From NCBI GenBank assembly GCA_028717525.1, contig JAQUNT010000053.1:1-9490 (forward strand): 9,490 nt of DNA. Reading direction: 5' to 3'. A program made the translations under genes and the position numbers. The notes beneath the pieces were generated by a model. That model did not search any database, had not been told where the DNA came from, and saw nothing but the letters and a program-made list of their open reading frames with translations. Position 1 is the stretch's first letter, and every line of letters starts with the position of its first letter. This document shows positions 1-6,809 of the stretch, in pieces. The stretch is from Elusimicrobiota bacterium (GTDB taxonomy: Bacteria; Elusimicrobiota; Elusimicrobia; UBA1565; UBA9628).

Positions 1-154
1 CCCGACCCCGCCCCCGGCCCCCAAGCCGGTGCCGGCGGAGCCCGCGGCCGAGCCTCCCCAGCCCACGCCGCCGCCGCAACCCGCGGCCCCGGAACAGCCC
101 CTGCCCAAGGGAGTGCCCCCGCCGCTGACGGATCCTCCGAAAAGGCAGATGTAG
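1..154 (+). CDS. C-terminal end of a Pro/Ala-rich protein (partial)
   Basis: An open frame runs in from the left edge and stops at TAG 152-154, leaving the last 50 residues of a protein. The tail is almost entirely Pro, Ala, Glu, Gln and Lys, with runs such as TPPPAPKP and PTPPPQPAAP, and ends LTDPPKRQM. Such low-complexity tails are typical of disordered linkers or C-termini of envelope proteins (TonB-like, secretin-associated or lipoprotein tails), but nothing here identifies the family because the folded part lies outside the window. It ends 33 nt before the GlcD start on the same strand, so it may be the upstream member of the same operon. The reading frame is supported by the absence of stops and by the sharp end of Pro/Ala coding at the TAG; the function is unknown. 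Confidence 0.6.
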   Translation, partial: PTPPPAPKPVPAEPAAEPPQPTPPPQPAAPEQPLPKGVPPPLTDPPKRQM

Positions 155-187
155 GACGGCCCGCGCAGGGGCCCGCGGCGCCGGGAC

Positions 188-2185
188 ATGACCAAGCCAG
201 ACTTCGCAGCCTTGCAGGACGCCCTGGCGCCGGGGGCGCTGCTGACCGGAGAGGCGCAGCTGGCCGCCTATTCCTATGATGGGGCGTCCGCGCGGGGCAG
301 GCCCGAGGCCGTGGCCCTGCCGCGCAGCGCCGAAGAAGTGCGCCGCGTGGTGGAGCTCTGCCGCCGCCGGGGCATACCCTACGTGGCGCGGGGCGCGGGG
401 ACCAACCTTTCCGGAGGCAGCGTGCCCCTGCGTGGGGGGGTGGTCCTCTGTCTGGCGCGCCTGGACCGCATCCTGCGGATCGATACCTCCGCGCTCTGCG
501 CGGTCGTGGAGCCCGGGGTCGTCAACCTCAAGCTGCAGGAGGAGCTGGAGCGCACCGGGCATTACTACGCCCCGGACCCGTCGAGCTTCCGGGTCTCCAC
601 CATCGGCGGCAACATAGCGGAGAACTCGGGCGGGCCGCGCTGTCTCAAGTACGGCGTCACCACCGACCACGTCCTGGCCTTGGAGGCGGTGATGCCCGGC
701 GGGGAGCTGGCGCGCTTCTCGGCCGAGGACGCGGGCCCGGAGCTCATGAGCCTGCTGGTCGGCTCCGAGGGCACCTTGGGCGTGGTGACCAAGGCCTGGC
801 TGCGCATCCTGCCGCTGCCCGCGGCCGTGCGCACGGTGCTGGCGGGCTTCCCCTCGGTGGAGGCGGCGGTGCGCTGCGTCTCGGCGCTCATCGCGGCCGG
901 GGTGGTGCCCCGCGCCCTGGAAGCCCTGGACCGCGCCACGGTGGCCACCGTGTCGGCCTACCGCAAGGCCGGCTATCCGGACACCGAGGCGGTCCTCCTC
1001 ATCGAGATGGACGGCTCCGCCGAGTCCACGGCCCGCGAGGCCGCGGAGGTGGAGCGCCTGTTGGCCGTGCACGGAGCCAGCGAGGTGCGCTCGGCCGAGC
1101 AGGCCGAGGACCGCGAGCGTCTTTGGGAGGGGCGCCGCGGCGCCTACGCGGCCTGCGCGCGCCTGGCGCCCAATGTGCTGGTGGAGGACGGCGTGGTGCC
1201 CCGCGACCGCCTGCCCGAGGTGGTGCGCCGCATCCGGGATATCTCGGCGCGGCACGGAATACAGCCCGCCCTGCTCTTCCACGCCGGCGACGGGAACATC
1301 CACCCCAACATCGCCTACGACGAGCGCGACCCTGAGCAGACCAGACGGGTGAAAGCCGCCGGCCAGGAGATGCTCCGGGCTTGCGTGGAACTGGGAGGCT
1401 CGCTCTCCGGAGAGCACGGCATCGGCACGGAGAAGCGCGAGGCCATGCGCTGGCTGCACGCGCCGCGCGCGCTGCGGCTGTTCCGGGACATCAAGGCCGC
1501 CATCGACCCGGAGGGGCTGGCCAACCCGGGCAAGATGTGGCCGGATGAGGACTCCGGGGAGGAGCCCCTCGCGCGGCCGCCGCGGCCTTTGAGCGCCCAG
1601 GCCCGGCTCCTGGCCGAGAAGGTCAAGGCCTGCGCCGGTCAGGGCCGGCCCATGGCGGTGCGGGGCAGCGGCTCGCGCTGGAAAGGGGTTCCGCCGGACT
1701 GCGCGGAGCTGGCGACCGCGCGGTTGGACGCCGTCCTGGACTGGGACCAGGGCAACTACACCATCACGGTCGAGGCCGGAGTCTCGGCCCGCAGCCTGCG
1801 CGCGGAACTGGCCAGCCAGGGCTTCCATCTGCGTCTGCCCGAGTTGGGCGGGTCCTTGGGCGGGATCCTGGCGACCAAGGCCTGGCCGGGACTGCGCGAG
1901 GACGTGTTGGGCGCGCGGCTCATCCTGGCCGACGGGGAGGTCGTCGACCTCGGCGGCAAGGTGGTCAAGAACGTGGCGGGCTACGACGTGCCGCGCCTGG
2001 TCCTGGGCTCCTGGGGGACTCTGGGCGTCATCGTGGACGTGACCCTGAGGCTGCACTCCTCGCCCGTGGAGCTGCGCGCCCCGGGCGAGCCCAGGCCTTT
2101 CGCGGCCGGGACCTGGCAGAGGCGGGTCAAGGCTGCCTTCGACCCCCGCAACCTCCTTAACCCCTGGTTCTGCGCCCAGCCATGA
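188..2185 (+). CDS. glcD: GlcD-GlcE fusion, FAD-linked glycolate/D-lactate-type dehydrogenase
   Basis: A 665-residue fusion of two FAD-binding-4 (PCMH-type) modules. Residues 1-455 are a complete GlcD: FAD loop RGAGTNLSGG (68-77), the 129-158 segment with STIGGNIAENSGG, GSEGTLGVVT (192-201), and a C-terminal substrate/metal domain with HAGDGNIHP (His365, His372), SGEHGIGTEKR (Glu409, His410) and NPGKMWP (446-452). After a Pro-rich linker (456-470), residues 480-665 resemble GlcE: VRGSGSRW, a second FAD segment GGKVVKNVAGYD (589-600), GSWGTLGVI, and a tail FDPRNLLNPW. By family knowledge GlcDEF oxidises glycolate (relatives D-lactate) at the cytoplasmic membrane. The GlcE part is only about 185 residues against about 350 in E. 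coli; the region between the second FAD segment and the tail is nearly gone, leaving a cap-less module. There is no convincing SD; AGGGG at 167-171 is too far from the ATG, so expression may rely on the upstream gene. The last 4 nt overlap glcF. The exact 2-hydroxy acid is not determinable. Confidence 0.9.
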   Translation: MTKPDFAALQDALAPGALLTGEAQLAAYSYDGASARGRPEAVALPRSAEEVRRVVELCRRRGIPYVARGAGTNLSGGSVPLRGGVVLCLARLDRILRIDTSALCAVVEPGVVNLKLQEELERTGHYYAPDPSSFRVSTIGGNIAENSGGPRCLKYGVTTDHVLALEAVMPGGELARFSAEDAGPELMSLLVGSEGTLGVVTKAWLRILPLPAAVRTVLAGFPSVEAAVRCVSALIAAGVVPRALEALDRATVATVSAYRKAGYPDTEAVLLIEMDGSAESTAREAAEVERLLAVHGASEVRSAEQAEDRERLWEGRRGAYAACARLAPNVLVEDGVVPRDRLPEVVRRIRDISARHGIQPALLFHAGDGNIHPNIAYDERDPEQTRRVKAAGQEMLRACVELGGSLSGEHGIGTEKREAMRWLHAPRALRLFRDIKAAIDPEGLANPGKMWPDEDSGEEPLARPPRPLSAQARLLAEKVKACAGQGRPMAVRGSGSRWKGVPPDCAELATARLDAVLDWDQGNYTITVEAGVSARSLRAELASQGFHLRLPELGGSLGGILATKAWPGLREDVLGARLILADGEVVDLGGKVVKNVAGYDVPRLVLGSWGTLGVIVDVTLRLHSSPVELRAPGEPRPFAAGTWQRRVKAAFDPRNLLNPWFCAQP

Positions 2186-3477
2186 CCCTCCAGCTGAAGC
2201 GCCTGCTGACGGACCTGGGCGAGAAATCGTCTTACGACGCGGCCAGCCAATGCTGCCGCTGCGGCTACTGCGAGCAGGCCTGCCCGACCTACGTGGTCAC
2301 GGGCGACGAGACGCGCTCGGCGCGCGGCCGCAACCAGCTGGTGCGCCTGCTGATGGAGCAGAAGCTCGCGGATCCCGCCAGCGCGCGCGACGGCCTCGAC
2401 ACCTGCCTGCTCTGCGGAGCCTGCACGGCGGCGTGCTACGCCCAGGTGGCGACCGCGGACATCGTCCTGGAGGGCCGGCGCATGCTCAGCGCCGAGCCCC
2501 ATCGGCTGGCGCGCGCTCTCACCTGGCTCATGGCCGAGCACCGGGAGCTGCTCGGACTGCTGCTCAAGGCCGCCAACCTCGCCAAGCGCCTCGGTCTGAC
2601 GGCCCTGGCGCGGCCCGTCTTGCGGCTCATCGGCCTGCCCGGCCTGGCCTTGGCCGAGGAGCACGTGCAGGAGGCCCCGCTGACCTTCCTCCACGAGATC
2701 CTGCGCCGGCGCCCTCCGGCCGCCGACCCGCAGTGGCTCTACTTCGCCGCCTGCGGCTCCGACTTCCTCTACCCCCGGGTGGGCGAGGCCACCGTGGCGG
2801 TCCTGGAGGCCCTGCGCGGCGAAGGCGACTTCATGGACAACGGCTGCTGCGGCCTGCTGGCCTACAACTACGGCGACGCGGCCGACGCGCGGGCCGCGGC
2901 CCGGCGCAACATCGCGCGCTTCGAGGCCGCGGGCGGCCAGGGCCCGGTGGTGGGGGACTGCTCCTCCTGCGTGGCCTTCCTCAAGTCCTACCCCCAGCTC
3001 TTCCTCTCCGAGCCGGACTGGAGGAAGCGCGCGGAGCGCTTCGCCGCGGCCGTGCGGGACGTTCCCGAGGTGCTGGCGGCCGCGCCCCTGCCGGGGGCGC
3101 GCCTGCCCGCGACGACCTGCCACGACTCCTGCCGGGCCTGCCACGGCCAGGGTTTGAAGGATGAGGCGCGCGCCGCGGTCCGGCGTTTGGCCGGCGCCTC
3201 CTACCGGGAGCTGGCCGAGTCGGACATGTGCTGCGGCGGGGCCGGGGCCTACGCCTTCCGCAACCCGGCGCTTTCCGATGACCTGGTCCGTCGGAAGGCG
3301 AGTCGTATCGCGGCCACCGGGGCCCGGCTGGCGGTGGCCAGCGGGACCTCGTGCCTCATCCAGCTTGCCCAGGGCCTGAAGAAATACTATCCTGAATGCG
3401 AAGTCGTCCACATCTCCGAACTAGCCGCCCGGGCCCTCGCGCAAGGAGACATCGATGGGACGCAGGCAGGAGCTTGA
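2182..3477 (+). CDS. glcF: Glycolate oxidase iron-sulfur subunit, GlcF-type
   Basis: A 431-residue protein with the GlcF layout. Two [4Fe-4S] ferredoxin motifs lie near the N-terminus: Cys24-x2-Cys27-x2-Cys30-x3-Cys34-Pro and Cys75-x2-Cys78-x2-Cys81-x3-Cys85. Two CCG (heterodisulfide-reductase-type) cysteine domains follow: Cys191, Cys222-Cys223 and Cys260/Cys263 in the first; Cys313, Cys317, Cys350-Cys351 and Cys391 in the second. Length and order match GlcF (about 410 residues). The role known for the family is to take electrons from the FAD subunit and pass them to the quinone pool or another acceptor. The ATG lies inside the end of the upstream frame (ATGA overlap), implying translational coupling and near-equal output of the two subunits. 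A related Fe-S subunit of a D-lactate dehydrogenase is the main alternative. Its 3' end overlaps the HD-GYP gene by 23 nt. Confidence 0.92.
   Translation: MTLQLKRLLTDLGEKSSYDAASQCCRCGYCEQACPTYVVTGDETRSARGRNQLVRLLMEQKLADPASARDGLDTCLLCGACTAACYAQVATADIVLEGRRMLSAEPHRLARALTWLMAEHRELLGLLLKAANLAKRLGLTALARPVLRLIGLPGLALAEEHVQEAPLTFLHEILRRRPPAADPQWLYFAACGSDFLYPRVGEATVAVLEALRGEGDFMDNGCCGLLAYNYGDAADARAAARRNIARFEAAGGQGPVVGDCSSCVAFLKSYPQLFLSEPDWRKRAERFAAAVRDVPEVLAAAPLPGARLPATTCHDSCRACHGQGLKDEARAAVRRLAGASYRELAESDMCCGGAGAYAFRNPALSDDLVRRKASRIAATGARLAVASGTSCLIQLAQGLKKYYPECEVVHISELAARALAQGDIDGTQAGA
3443..3448 (+). promoter_or_regulatory. Ribosome binding site of the HD-GYP gene inside glcF
   Basis: AAGGAG sits 6 nt before the ATG at 3455, entirely within the last codons of glcF. 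It is among the best SD sites in the window and fixes the start of the GAF/HD-GYP gene despite the 23-nt overlap. Confidence 0.8.
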
Positions 3478-4636
3478 GAAAAGGCAGACCCTGCTCTCGC
3501 GTTTCGGCCGCCTCATCGCGACCGAGAGCCGGCTCGACTCCCTGCTGACCATCATCGCGGAGGAGGTGCGCAACATCCTCGACGCGGACCGCTGCTCGGT
3601 CTTCCTGGTGGACTCCTACAAGGGCGAGCTGTGGACCAAGATCGCTTTGGGCATGGAGGAGAAGATCCTGCGCATGCCCCTGGGCCAGGGCATCGCGGGC
3701 TTCGTGGCCCGGACCGGCAGCGCGGTCAACATCCGCGACGCCTACCGGGACACGCGCTTCACGCAGGACCTCGATCGCATCACCGGCTACCAGACCCGCA
3801 CGGTGCTGGCCGTTCCGCTCAAGGGCCGCGACAGCCAGGTCTTGGGGGTCTTCGAGGTCCTCAATAAGAGCAAGGGCGCCTTCACCGACGAGGACGAGGG
3901 CCTGCTGCGCATACTCGCCACCATGGCCGCCTCCTTCATCGAGAACGCCAGCCTCTACGACGACCTGCGCCGTTCGCACCTGGAGACCATCTACCGCATG
4001 GCTCTGGTGGCCGAGTTCCGGGACCAGAAGGACACCGGCAAGCACCTGCGCCGCATGAGCCGCTTCTCGGGCATCCTGGCCTCGGCCATGGGCATGAGCT
4101 ACCAGGAGTCCGAGGACATCCGCTACGCCAGCCCCCTGCACGACATCGGCAAGGTGGCCATCCCGGACGTCATCCTGCGCAAGCCGGACAAGCTCAGCCC
4201 CGAGGAATACGAGGAGATGAAGCGGCACACCATCTACGGCAGCCAGATGCTCATCAACGCCGAGAGCCGCCTCCTGCGCCTGGCCGCGCTCATCGCCATC
4301 GCCCACCACGAGAGCTACGACGGCACGGGCTATCCCTACGGGCTCAAGGGCGAGGCCATCCCCATCGAGGCGCGCATCGTCTCGGTGGCGGACGTCTTCG
4401 ACGCCTTGATCTCCAAGCGGGTCTACAAGGGCGCCTGGAGCCTGGAGGACGCGCTGGCGCACATCAAGTCGCTGTCCGGCAAGCAGTTCGACGGGGCCGT
4501 GGTGGAGCGCCTGGAGCGCTGCTTCGAGGACGTGGTCGCGGCCATGGAGGAGGAGGACCGCCGCTCCGCCGCGGAGGAGGCGATCCTGCCCTCCCAGCCG
4601 AACGGCCAGACCGCGCAGCGCCCCGCGCAGGCCTAG
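3455..4636 (+). CDS. GAF domain plus HD-GYP phosphodiesterase (cyclic-di-GMP type)
   Basis: A 393-residue soluble protein with no membrane segment. Residues about 20-165 form a GAF sensor domain (SLLTIIAEEV, DRCSVFLVD, PLGQGIAGFVARTG, VLAVPLKG, VFEVLNK). Residues about 175-365 are an HD-GYP domain with its signature residues: TGKH (194-197), HDIGK (His229-Asp230), HHE (284-286), DGTGYP (289-294) and the VADVFDAL helix (311-318). HD-GYP enzymes hydrolyse cyclic-di-GMP (some cGAMP) at a two- or three-metal centre; the metal ligands seen here look intact, so activity is expected. The GAF ligand is unknown. The C-terminal 30 residues (Glu-rich, then Ala/Gln/Pro) look disordered. Its SD lies within glcF, so it is the third gene of the glycolate operon and may tie carbon oxidation to second-messenger level. 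The Pro of the common RPYK motif is Val here (RVYK), a mild variation. Confidence 0.93.
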   Translation: MGRRQELEKRQTLLSRFGRLIATESRLDSLLTIIAEEVRNILDADRCSVFLVDSYKGELWTKIALGMEEKILRMPLGQGIAGFVARTGSAVNIRDAYRDTRFTQDLDRITGYQTRTVLAVPLKGRDSQVLGVFEVLNKSKGAFTDEDEGLLRILATMAASFIENASLYDDLRRSHLETIYRMALVAEFRDQKDTGKHLRRMSRFSGILASAMGMSYQESEDIRYASPLHDIGKVAIPDVILRKPDKLSPEEYEEMKRHTIYGSQMLINAESRLLRLAALIAIAHHESYDGTGYPYGLKGEAIPIEARIVSVADVFDALISKRVYKGAWSLEDALAHIKSLSGKQFDGAVVERLERCFEDVVAAMEEEDRRSAAEEAILPSQPNGQTAQRPAQA

Positions 4637-4651
4637 GCGCGCCGCTTTTTT
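4617..4651 (+). terminator. Probable weak intrinsic terminator after the glycolate operon
   Basis: AGCG (4617-4620) can pair with CGCT (4643-4646) and CGCGC (4624-4628) with GCGCG (4637-4641), with a small internal loop and an 8-nt apical loop. A T run (4646-4651) follows at once. The stem spans the HD-GYP stop codon. It is plausible rather than certain because the stem is interrupted. The T run is only 2 nt from the tRNA-Gly -10 box. Confidence 0.4.
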
Positions 4652-4653
4652 GG

Positions 4654-4659
4654 TATAAT
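4654..4659 (+). promoter_or_regulatory. -10 box of the tRNA-Gly gene
   Basis: A perfect TATAAT ends 12 nt before the first base of the tRNA, putting the expected start of transcription near 4666 with a leader of only about 6 nt. The hexamer 17 nt upstream does not resemble TTGACA, so no -35 box is claimed. Confidence 0.65.
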
Positions 4660-4671
4660 CACAGCGCTTTC

Positions 4672-4745
4672 GCGGGCGTGGTTCAGTGGTAGAACGCTAC
4701 CTTGCCAAGGTAGAGATGTGGGTTCGATTCCCATCGCCCGCTCCA
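4672..4745 (+). tRNA. tRNA-Gly (anticodon GCC)
   Basis: A full cloverleaf can be folded by eye. The acceptor stem is GCGGGCG/CGCCCGC, the D arm contains GTTCAGTGGTAGAAC, the anticodon stem CTACC/GGTAG holds the 7-nt loop TTGCCAA (anticodon GCC), and the T arm has GGTTCGATTCCC. Discriminator T (4742) is followed by an encoded CCA (4743-4745). It reads GGC/GGT glycine codons, heavily used in GC-rich genomes. It has its own -10 box upstream and a strong terminator hairpin downstream, so it is a single-gene unit between convergent protein genes. Confidence 0.97.
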
Positions 4746-4766
4746 TTTCGCTAGGCAGTTCTCAAG

Positions 4767-4800
4767 ACGACAGCCGCGGTCAGGCTGTCGTTTCGCTTTA
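4767..4800 (+). terminator. Intrinsic terminator of tRNA-Gly, between convergent genes
   Basis: A perfect 9-bp stem, ACGACAGCC (4767-4775) with GGCTGTCGT (4783-4791), encloses a 7-nt loop and is followed by the T-rich stretch TTTCGCTTTA. It lies 21 nt after the tRNA CCA. The hairpin is also just beyond the stop codon (4798-4800) of the convergent minus-strand gene and might stop that transcript too, though the minus-strand tail lacks a T run. Confidence 0.75.
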
Positions 4801-6060
4801 CCGGCCCGGGCAGCGGAACCCGTGGGTGTAGCCGTCGTCGGCCGCGGCGCGGCAGGGGGCCCGGGACTCCCAGTCGATGGGCCAGTCCGCGCCCTGGCAG
4901 CAGCCGTACTTGACCTGGAACCCGCCTGAATCAGGCAGGTCTTCATCGCCCCAGACCCACGCGCCGCCCAGGTCGGCGCAGCACTGGGCGCACTGCTTCT
5001 GGCCCTGTGAGGCCGCGGCAGGTCTCTGAGCTGGCCTGCGGGCCGCGGGCTCAGCCGCCTTCTCCTTCCGGGCCGTCTCCTGCGCCAGCCTCTTGGCCTC
5101 GGCATCCCTGGCCGCGGCCTCCTGCGCAGCCCGCCTGGCCGCCTCCGCCGCCAGGGCCGCTTGCTCCGCCGACTGTTTCGCCTCGGCTTCCTTCAGGGAC
5201 TGCTCCTGCCGCGCCAGGATCCGCTCCAGGGACTCGACCTTCGCCACCAGCTGCCGGAGCAGCGGCAGCAGGTCCGCCAGCGCGGCGCTGCGGCCCGCCA
5301 GCTCGGGGTAGAGCTCCTCCAGATTGACCTTCGGGCCCTCCCGGCCGCGGCTGTAGACCTGCATCATGGCCTGCCGGACATACTCCTGCTTCGGGACCCA
5401 GACGAAGGCCAGTTCCAGGACATTGCCGAGCCCCTTGGGATCGTAGTCTTCCAAGCCGGGGACGCTCTTGAGCCTGGGCTCGCTCCAGCCCACCAGGATG
5501 ACCTTGTTGACCCCCACCTGCGCGCCCTTGCGCTGCACCTTCTCCAAGCCCTTGAGGGCCTTGAGCACCGGGCCCGCGGAGCAGCCCTGCGCCACGATGT
5601 TCACCTCGGCCCCGGCGTCGTGCGCGACCACGACGGCCTTGGTCAGCTCCCGCGTGATGCGGCCCGCGCTGGCCGCGGCGAAGCCCTCGTGCGTCCACAC
5701 CAGCGTATCGGGCTCGTCCGCGAAGCCCTGGGCGAAGGCGGACGGCGGCGCCGGGCGCGGCCGGAGGGTCCGGCTGAGCCAGGCCAGGGCCCGGCCCCAG
5801 AGCCCGGGCTCCTCGGCGACGAGCAGAGGCTCCGAGCCCGCGTCGCTCAGGACCAGGTCGAAGACCCGCGAGGCCGCGGGGACCTTCTGGGCGTCCCAGT
5901 CCGCGGCCCGGGCCTCCATCCGGGGCGCCAACGCGCCCAGTTCCGAGCCCTCCACGGCCCGCGCGCGCCAGAAGACGAGGAGGGAGGCGATGACCAAGGC
6001 CGCGGCCAGGCCGACGGCGACGGCTTTTCTGCTCAGGGCTGGGCCTTGGCCGCGCAGCAC
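4798..6060 (-). CDS. Membrane-anchored protein with GxSxG motif, long helix and Cys-rich C-terminal domain
   Basis: A 420-residue protein I cannot assign to a named family. One hydrophobic segment (about 14-30) after a basic N-terminus suggests a signal anchor with the rest outside the cytoplasm. Residues about 115-225 resemble part of an alpha/beta-hydrolase core: strand VNIVAQ, nucleophile elbow Gly-Cys-Ser-Ala-Gly (159-163, Ser161), then strand [12 protein letters not shown] catalytic Asp and His are not obvious, so activity is uncertain. Residues about 258-345 form a charged Ala/Glu/Lys/Arg/Gln helix of TolA or coiled-coil type. After a linker (346-354), a 64-residue tail carries seven Cys (357, 360, 361, 387, 388, 403, 417) and several Trp, suggesting a disulfide-rich or metal-binding module. 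The start is GTG, overlaps the SEC-C gene by 28 nt and has no strong SD, so translation is probably coupled; another start a few codons on cannot be excluded. Confidence 0.7.
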   Translation of the reverse strand: MLRGQGPALSRKAVAVGLAAALVIASLLVFWRARAVEGSELGALAPRMEARAADWDAQKVPAASRVFDLVLSDAGSEPLLVAEEPGLWGRALAWLSRTLRPRPAPPSAFAQGFADEPDTLVWTHEGFAAASAGRITRELTKAVVVAHDAGAEVNIVAQGCSAGPVLKALKGLEKVQRKGAQVGVNKVILVGWSEPRLKSVPGLEDYDPKGLGNVLELAFVWVPKQEYVRQAMMQVYSRGREGPKVNLEELYPELAGRSAALADLLPLLRQLVAKVESLERILARQEQSLKEAEAKQSAEQAALAAEAARRAAQEAAARDAEAKRLAQETARKEKAAEPAARRPAQRPAAASQGQKQCAQCCADLGGAWVWGDEDLPDSGGFQVKYGCCQGADWPIDWESRAPCRAAADDGYTHGFRCPGR

Positions 6061-6497
6061 TTCTTGTACTTCTTGCCCGAGCCGCAGGGGCAGGGGTCGT
6101 TGCGGCCCACGTCCGGGCCGGCCTTCACGAAGGTCTGGGGCCGGGGGCCGTCCTGCGGGGGCTCATTGAACTTGCCGGCCTCGATGCCGTCCTTGTTCTT
6201 CTCCAGCCAGGCCTTGACCGGGGCCATGTCCTTGATGTCCACGCCGTCCTTGGCCATGTGGGCGCTCAGGGTGCGCAGCTGCTTGACGAAAGCGGGGTTC
6301 TTCCACATGCGGTAGAACTTGCCCATCATGCCCTTGGCCAGGGGCGAGTCCGCGAGCTCCTTGGGCAGGGCGGGCTCCGCGGGCTGCCCCTCCTTCTGGG
6401 CCGGCGGGGGCGCGGTCCGGGCCGCGGCCCCCTTGTGGTCCGGCGCCTCGGGCTCGACCTTGGCATCCTGCTTCTTGAAGGGGTTCCACCAGGACAT
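6033..6497 (-). CDS. SEC-C zinc-motif protein
   Basis: A 154-residue protein ending in a classic SEC-C motif: [19 protein letters not shown] at 130-148, with zinc ligands Cys136, Cys138, Cys147 and Cys148 (C-x-C-x8-C-C). This is the motif at the SecA C-terminus, where it binds SecB and ribosomes; it also occurs in many small stand-alone proteins. There is no SecA ATPase here. The N-terminal part has a WWNPFKK start, a Pro/Ala/Glu-rich linker (12-48) and a helical segment (about 49-112) that I do not recognise. GGAG (6505-6508) lies 7 nt before the ATG, supporting the start. The next gene overlaps its end by 28 nt, so the two are probably made together. A role as adaptor between ribosome or secretion machinery and client proteins is inference from the motif only. 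Confidence 0.88.
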   Translation of the reverse strand: MSWWNPFKKQDAKVEPEAPDHKGAAARTAPPPAQKEGQPAEPALPKELADSPLAKGMMGKFYRMWKNPAFVKQLRTLSAHMAKDGVDIKDMAPVKAWLEKNKDGIEAGKFNEPPQDGPRPQTFVKAGPDVGRNDPCPCGSGKKYKKCCAAKAQP

Positions 6498-6809
6498 GGG
6501 ATGTCTCCAACTGCAACGCTTTTCGCGTCGGCCGATCGGCGGCCGGCTTCATCCCGCTCCTAATTCAGCGGAATCAAGTGCGCACTTCTGTGTGGACTTC
6601 CGGCCGCCGGGACGGACTCAAAGCCGCCCACCTTAGACATCAAAGGGACGCCGACCGCCAATGACATTTAAGCAAATTAGCGGAGCTCAGGAACCAGCAA
6701 GTGGCGGACGGGACAACCCCGCTGGTTATCCATGGCATAGGGTCTACATGCCCCATCCCCATTCGCATGGTCCCGCGGCCGCAGAAGGCCGTCGAGTAAA
6801 GACCGGGCC
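6498..6809. other. 312-nt intergenic stretch without a recognisable gene
   Basis: No convincing coding sequence on either strand. It holds the SD of the SEC-C gene, a patch around 6635-6690 that is clearly more AT-rich than its surroundings, and a 7-bp inverted repeat, AACCAGC (6692-6698) and GCTGGTT (6721-6727), enclosing a smaller CGGG/CCCG pairing. I see no T-tailed terminator after the methyltransferase gene and no clear promoter for the SEC-C gene. TTGATT at 6572-6577 on the minus strand is -35-like but lacks a -10 at the proper distance. Confidence 0.5.

Noticed and set aside
1981..3411. 476-residue open frame on the minus strand opposite glcF
   Set aside because: It lies opposite a gene with intact Fe-S motifs, and its translation is Gly/Arg/Ala/Val-rich without domains. 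Long antisense frames are expected at this GC content.
3356..4462. 368-residue minus-strand frame opposite the HD-GYP gene
   Set aside because: It is a mirror of codon bias in a clearly real gene; no motif and no SD-supported start.
4683..5105. 140-residue minus-strand frame whose end overlaps tRNA-Gly
   Set aside because: Its last residues (GRWESNPHL) are the antisense translation of the tRNA, a familiar false-gene signature, and the rest is a shadow of the neighbouring gene.
5161..6315. 384-residue plus-strand frame opposite the composite membrane protein and SEC-C genes
   Set aside because: The minus strand shows a signal anchor and a perfect SEC-C motif with an SD-supported start; the plus-strand product is low-complexity Leu/Arg/Gly.
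6163..6552. 129-residue minus-strand frame starting 55 nt before the SEC-C gene, with AGGAG 4 nt before its ATG
   Set aside because: The SD is good, but almost all of the frame is the out-of-phase shadow of the SEC-C gene and is Gly/Arg/Gln-rich. A short regulatory leader peptide cannot be excluded, but nothing supports it.
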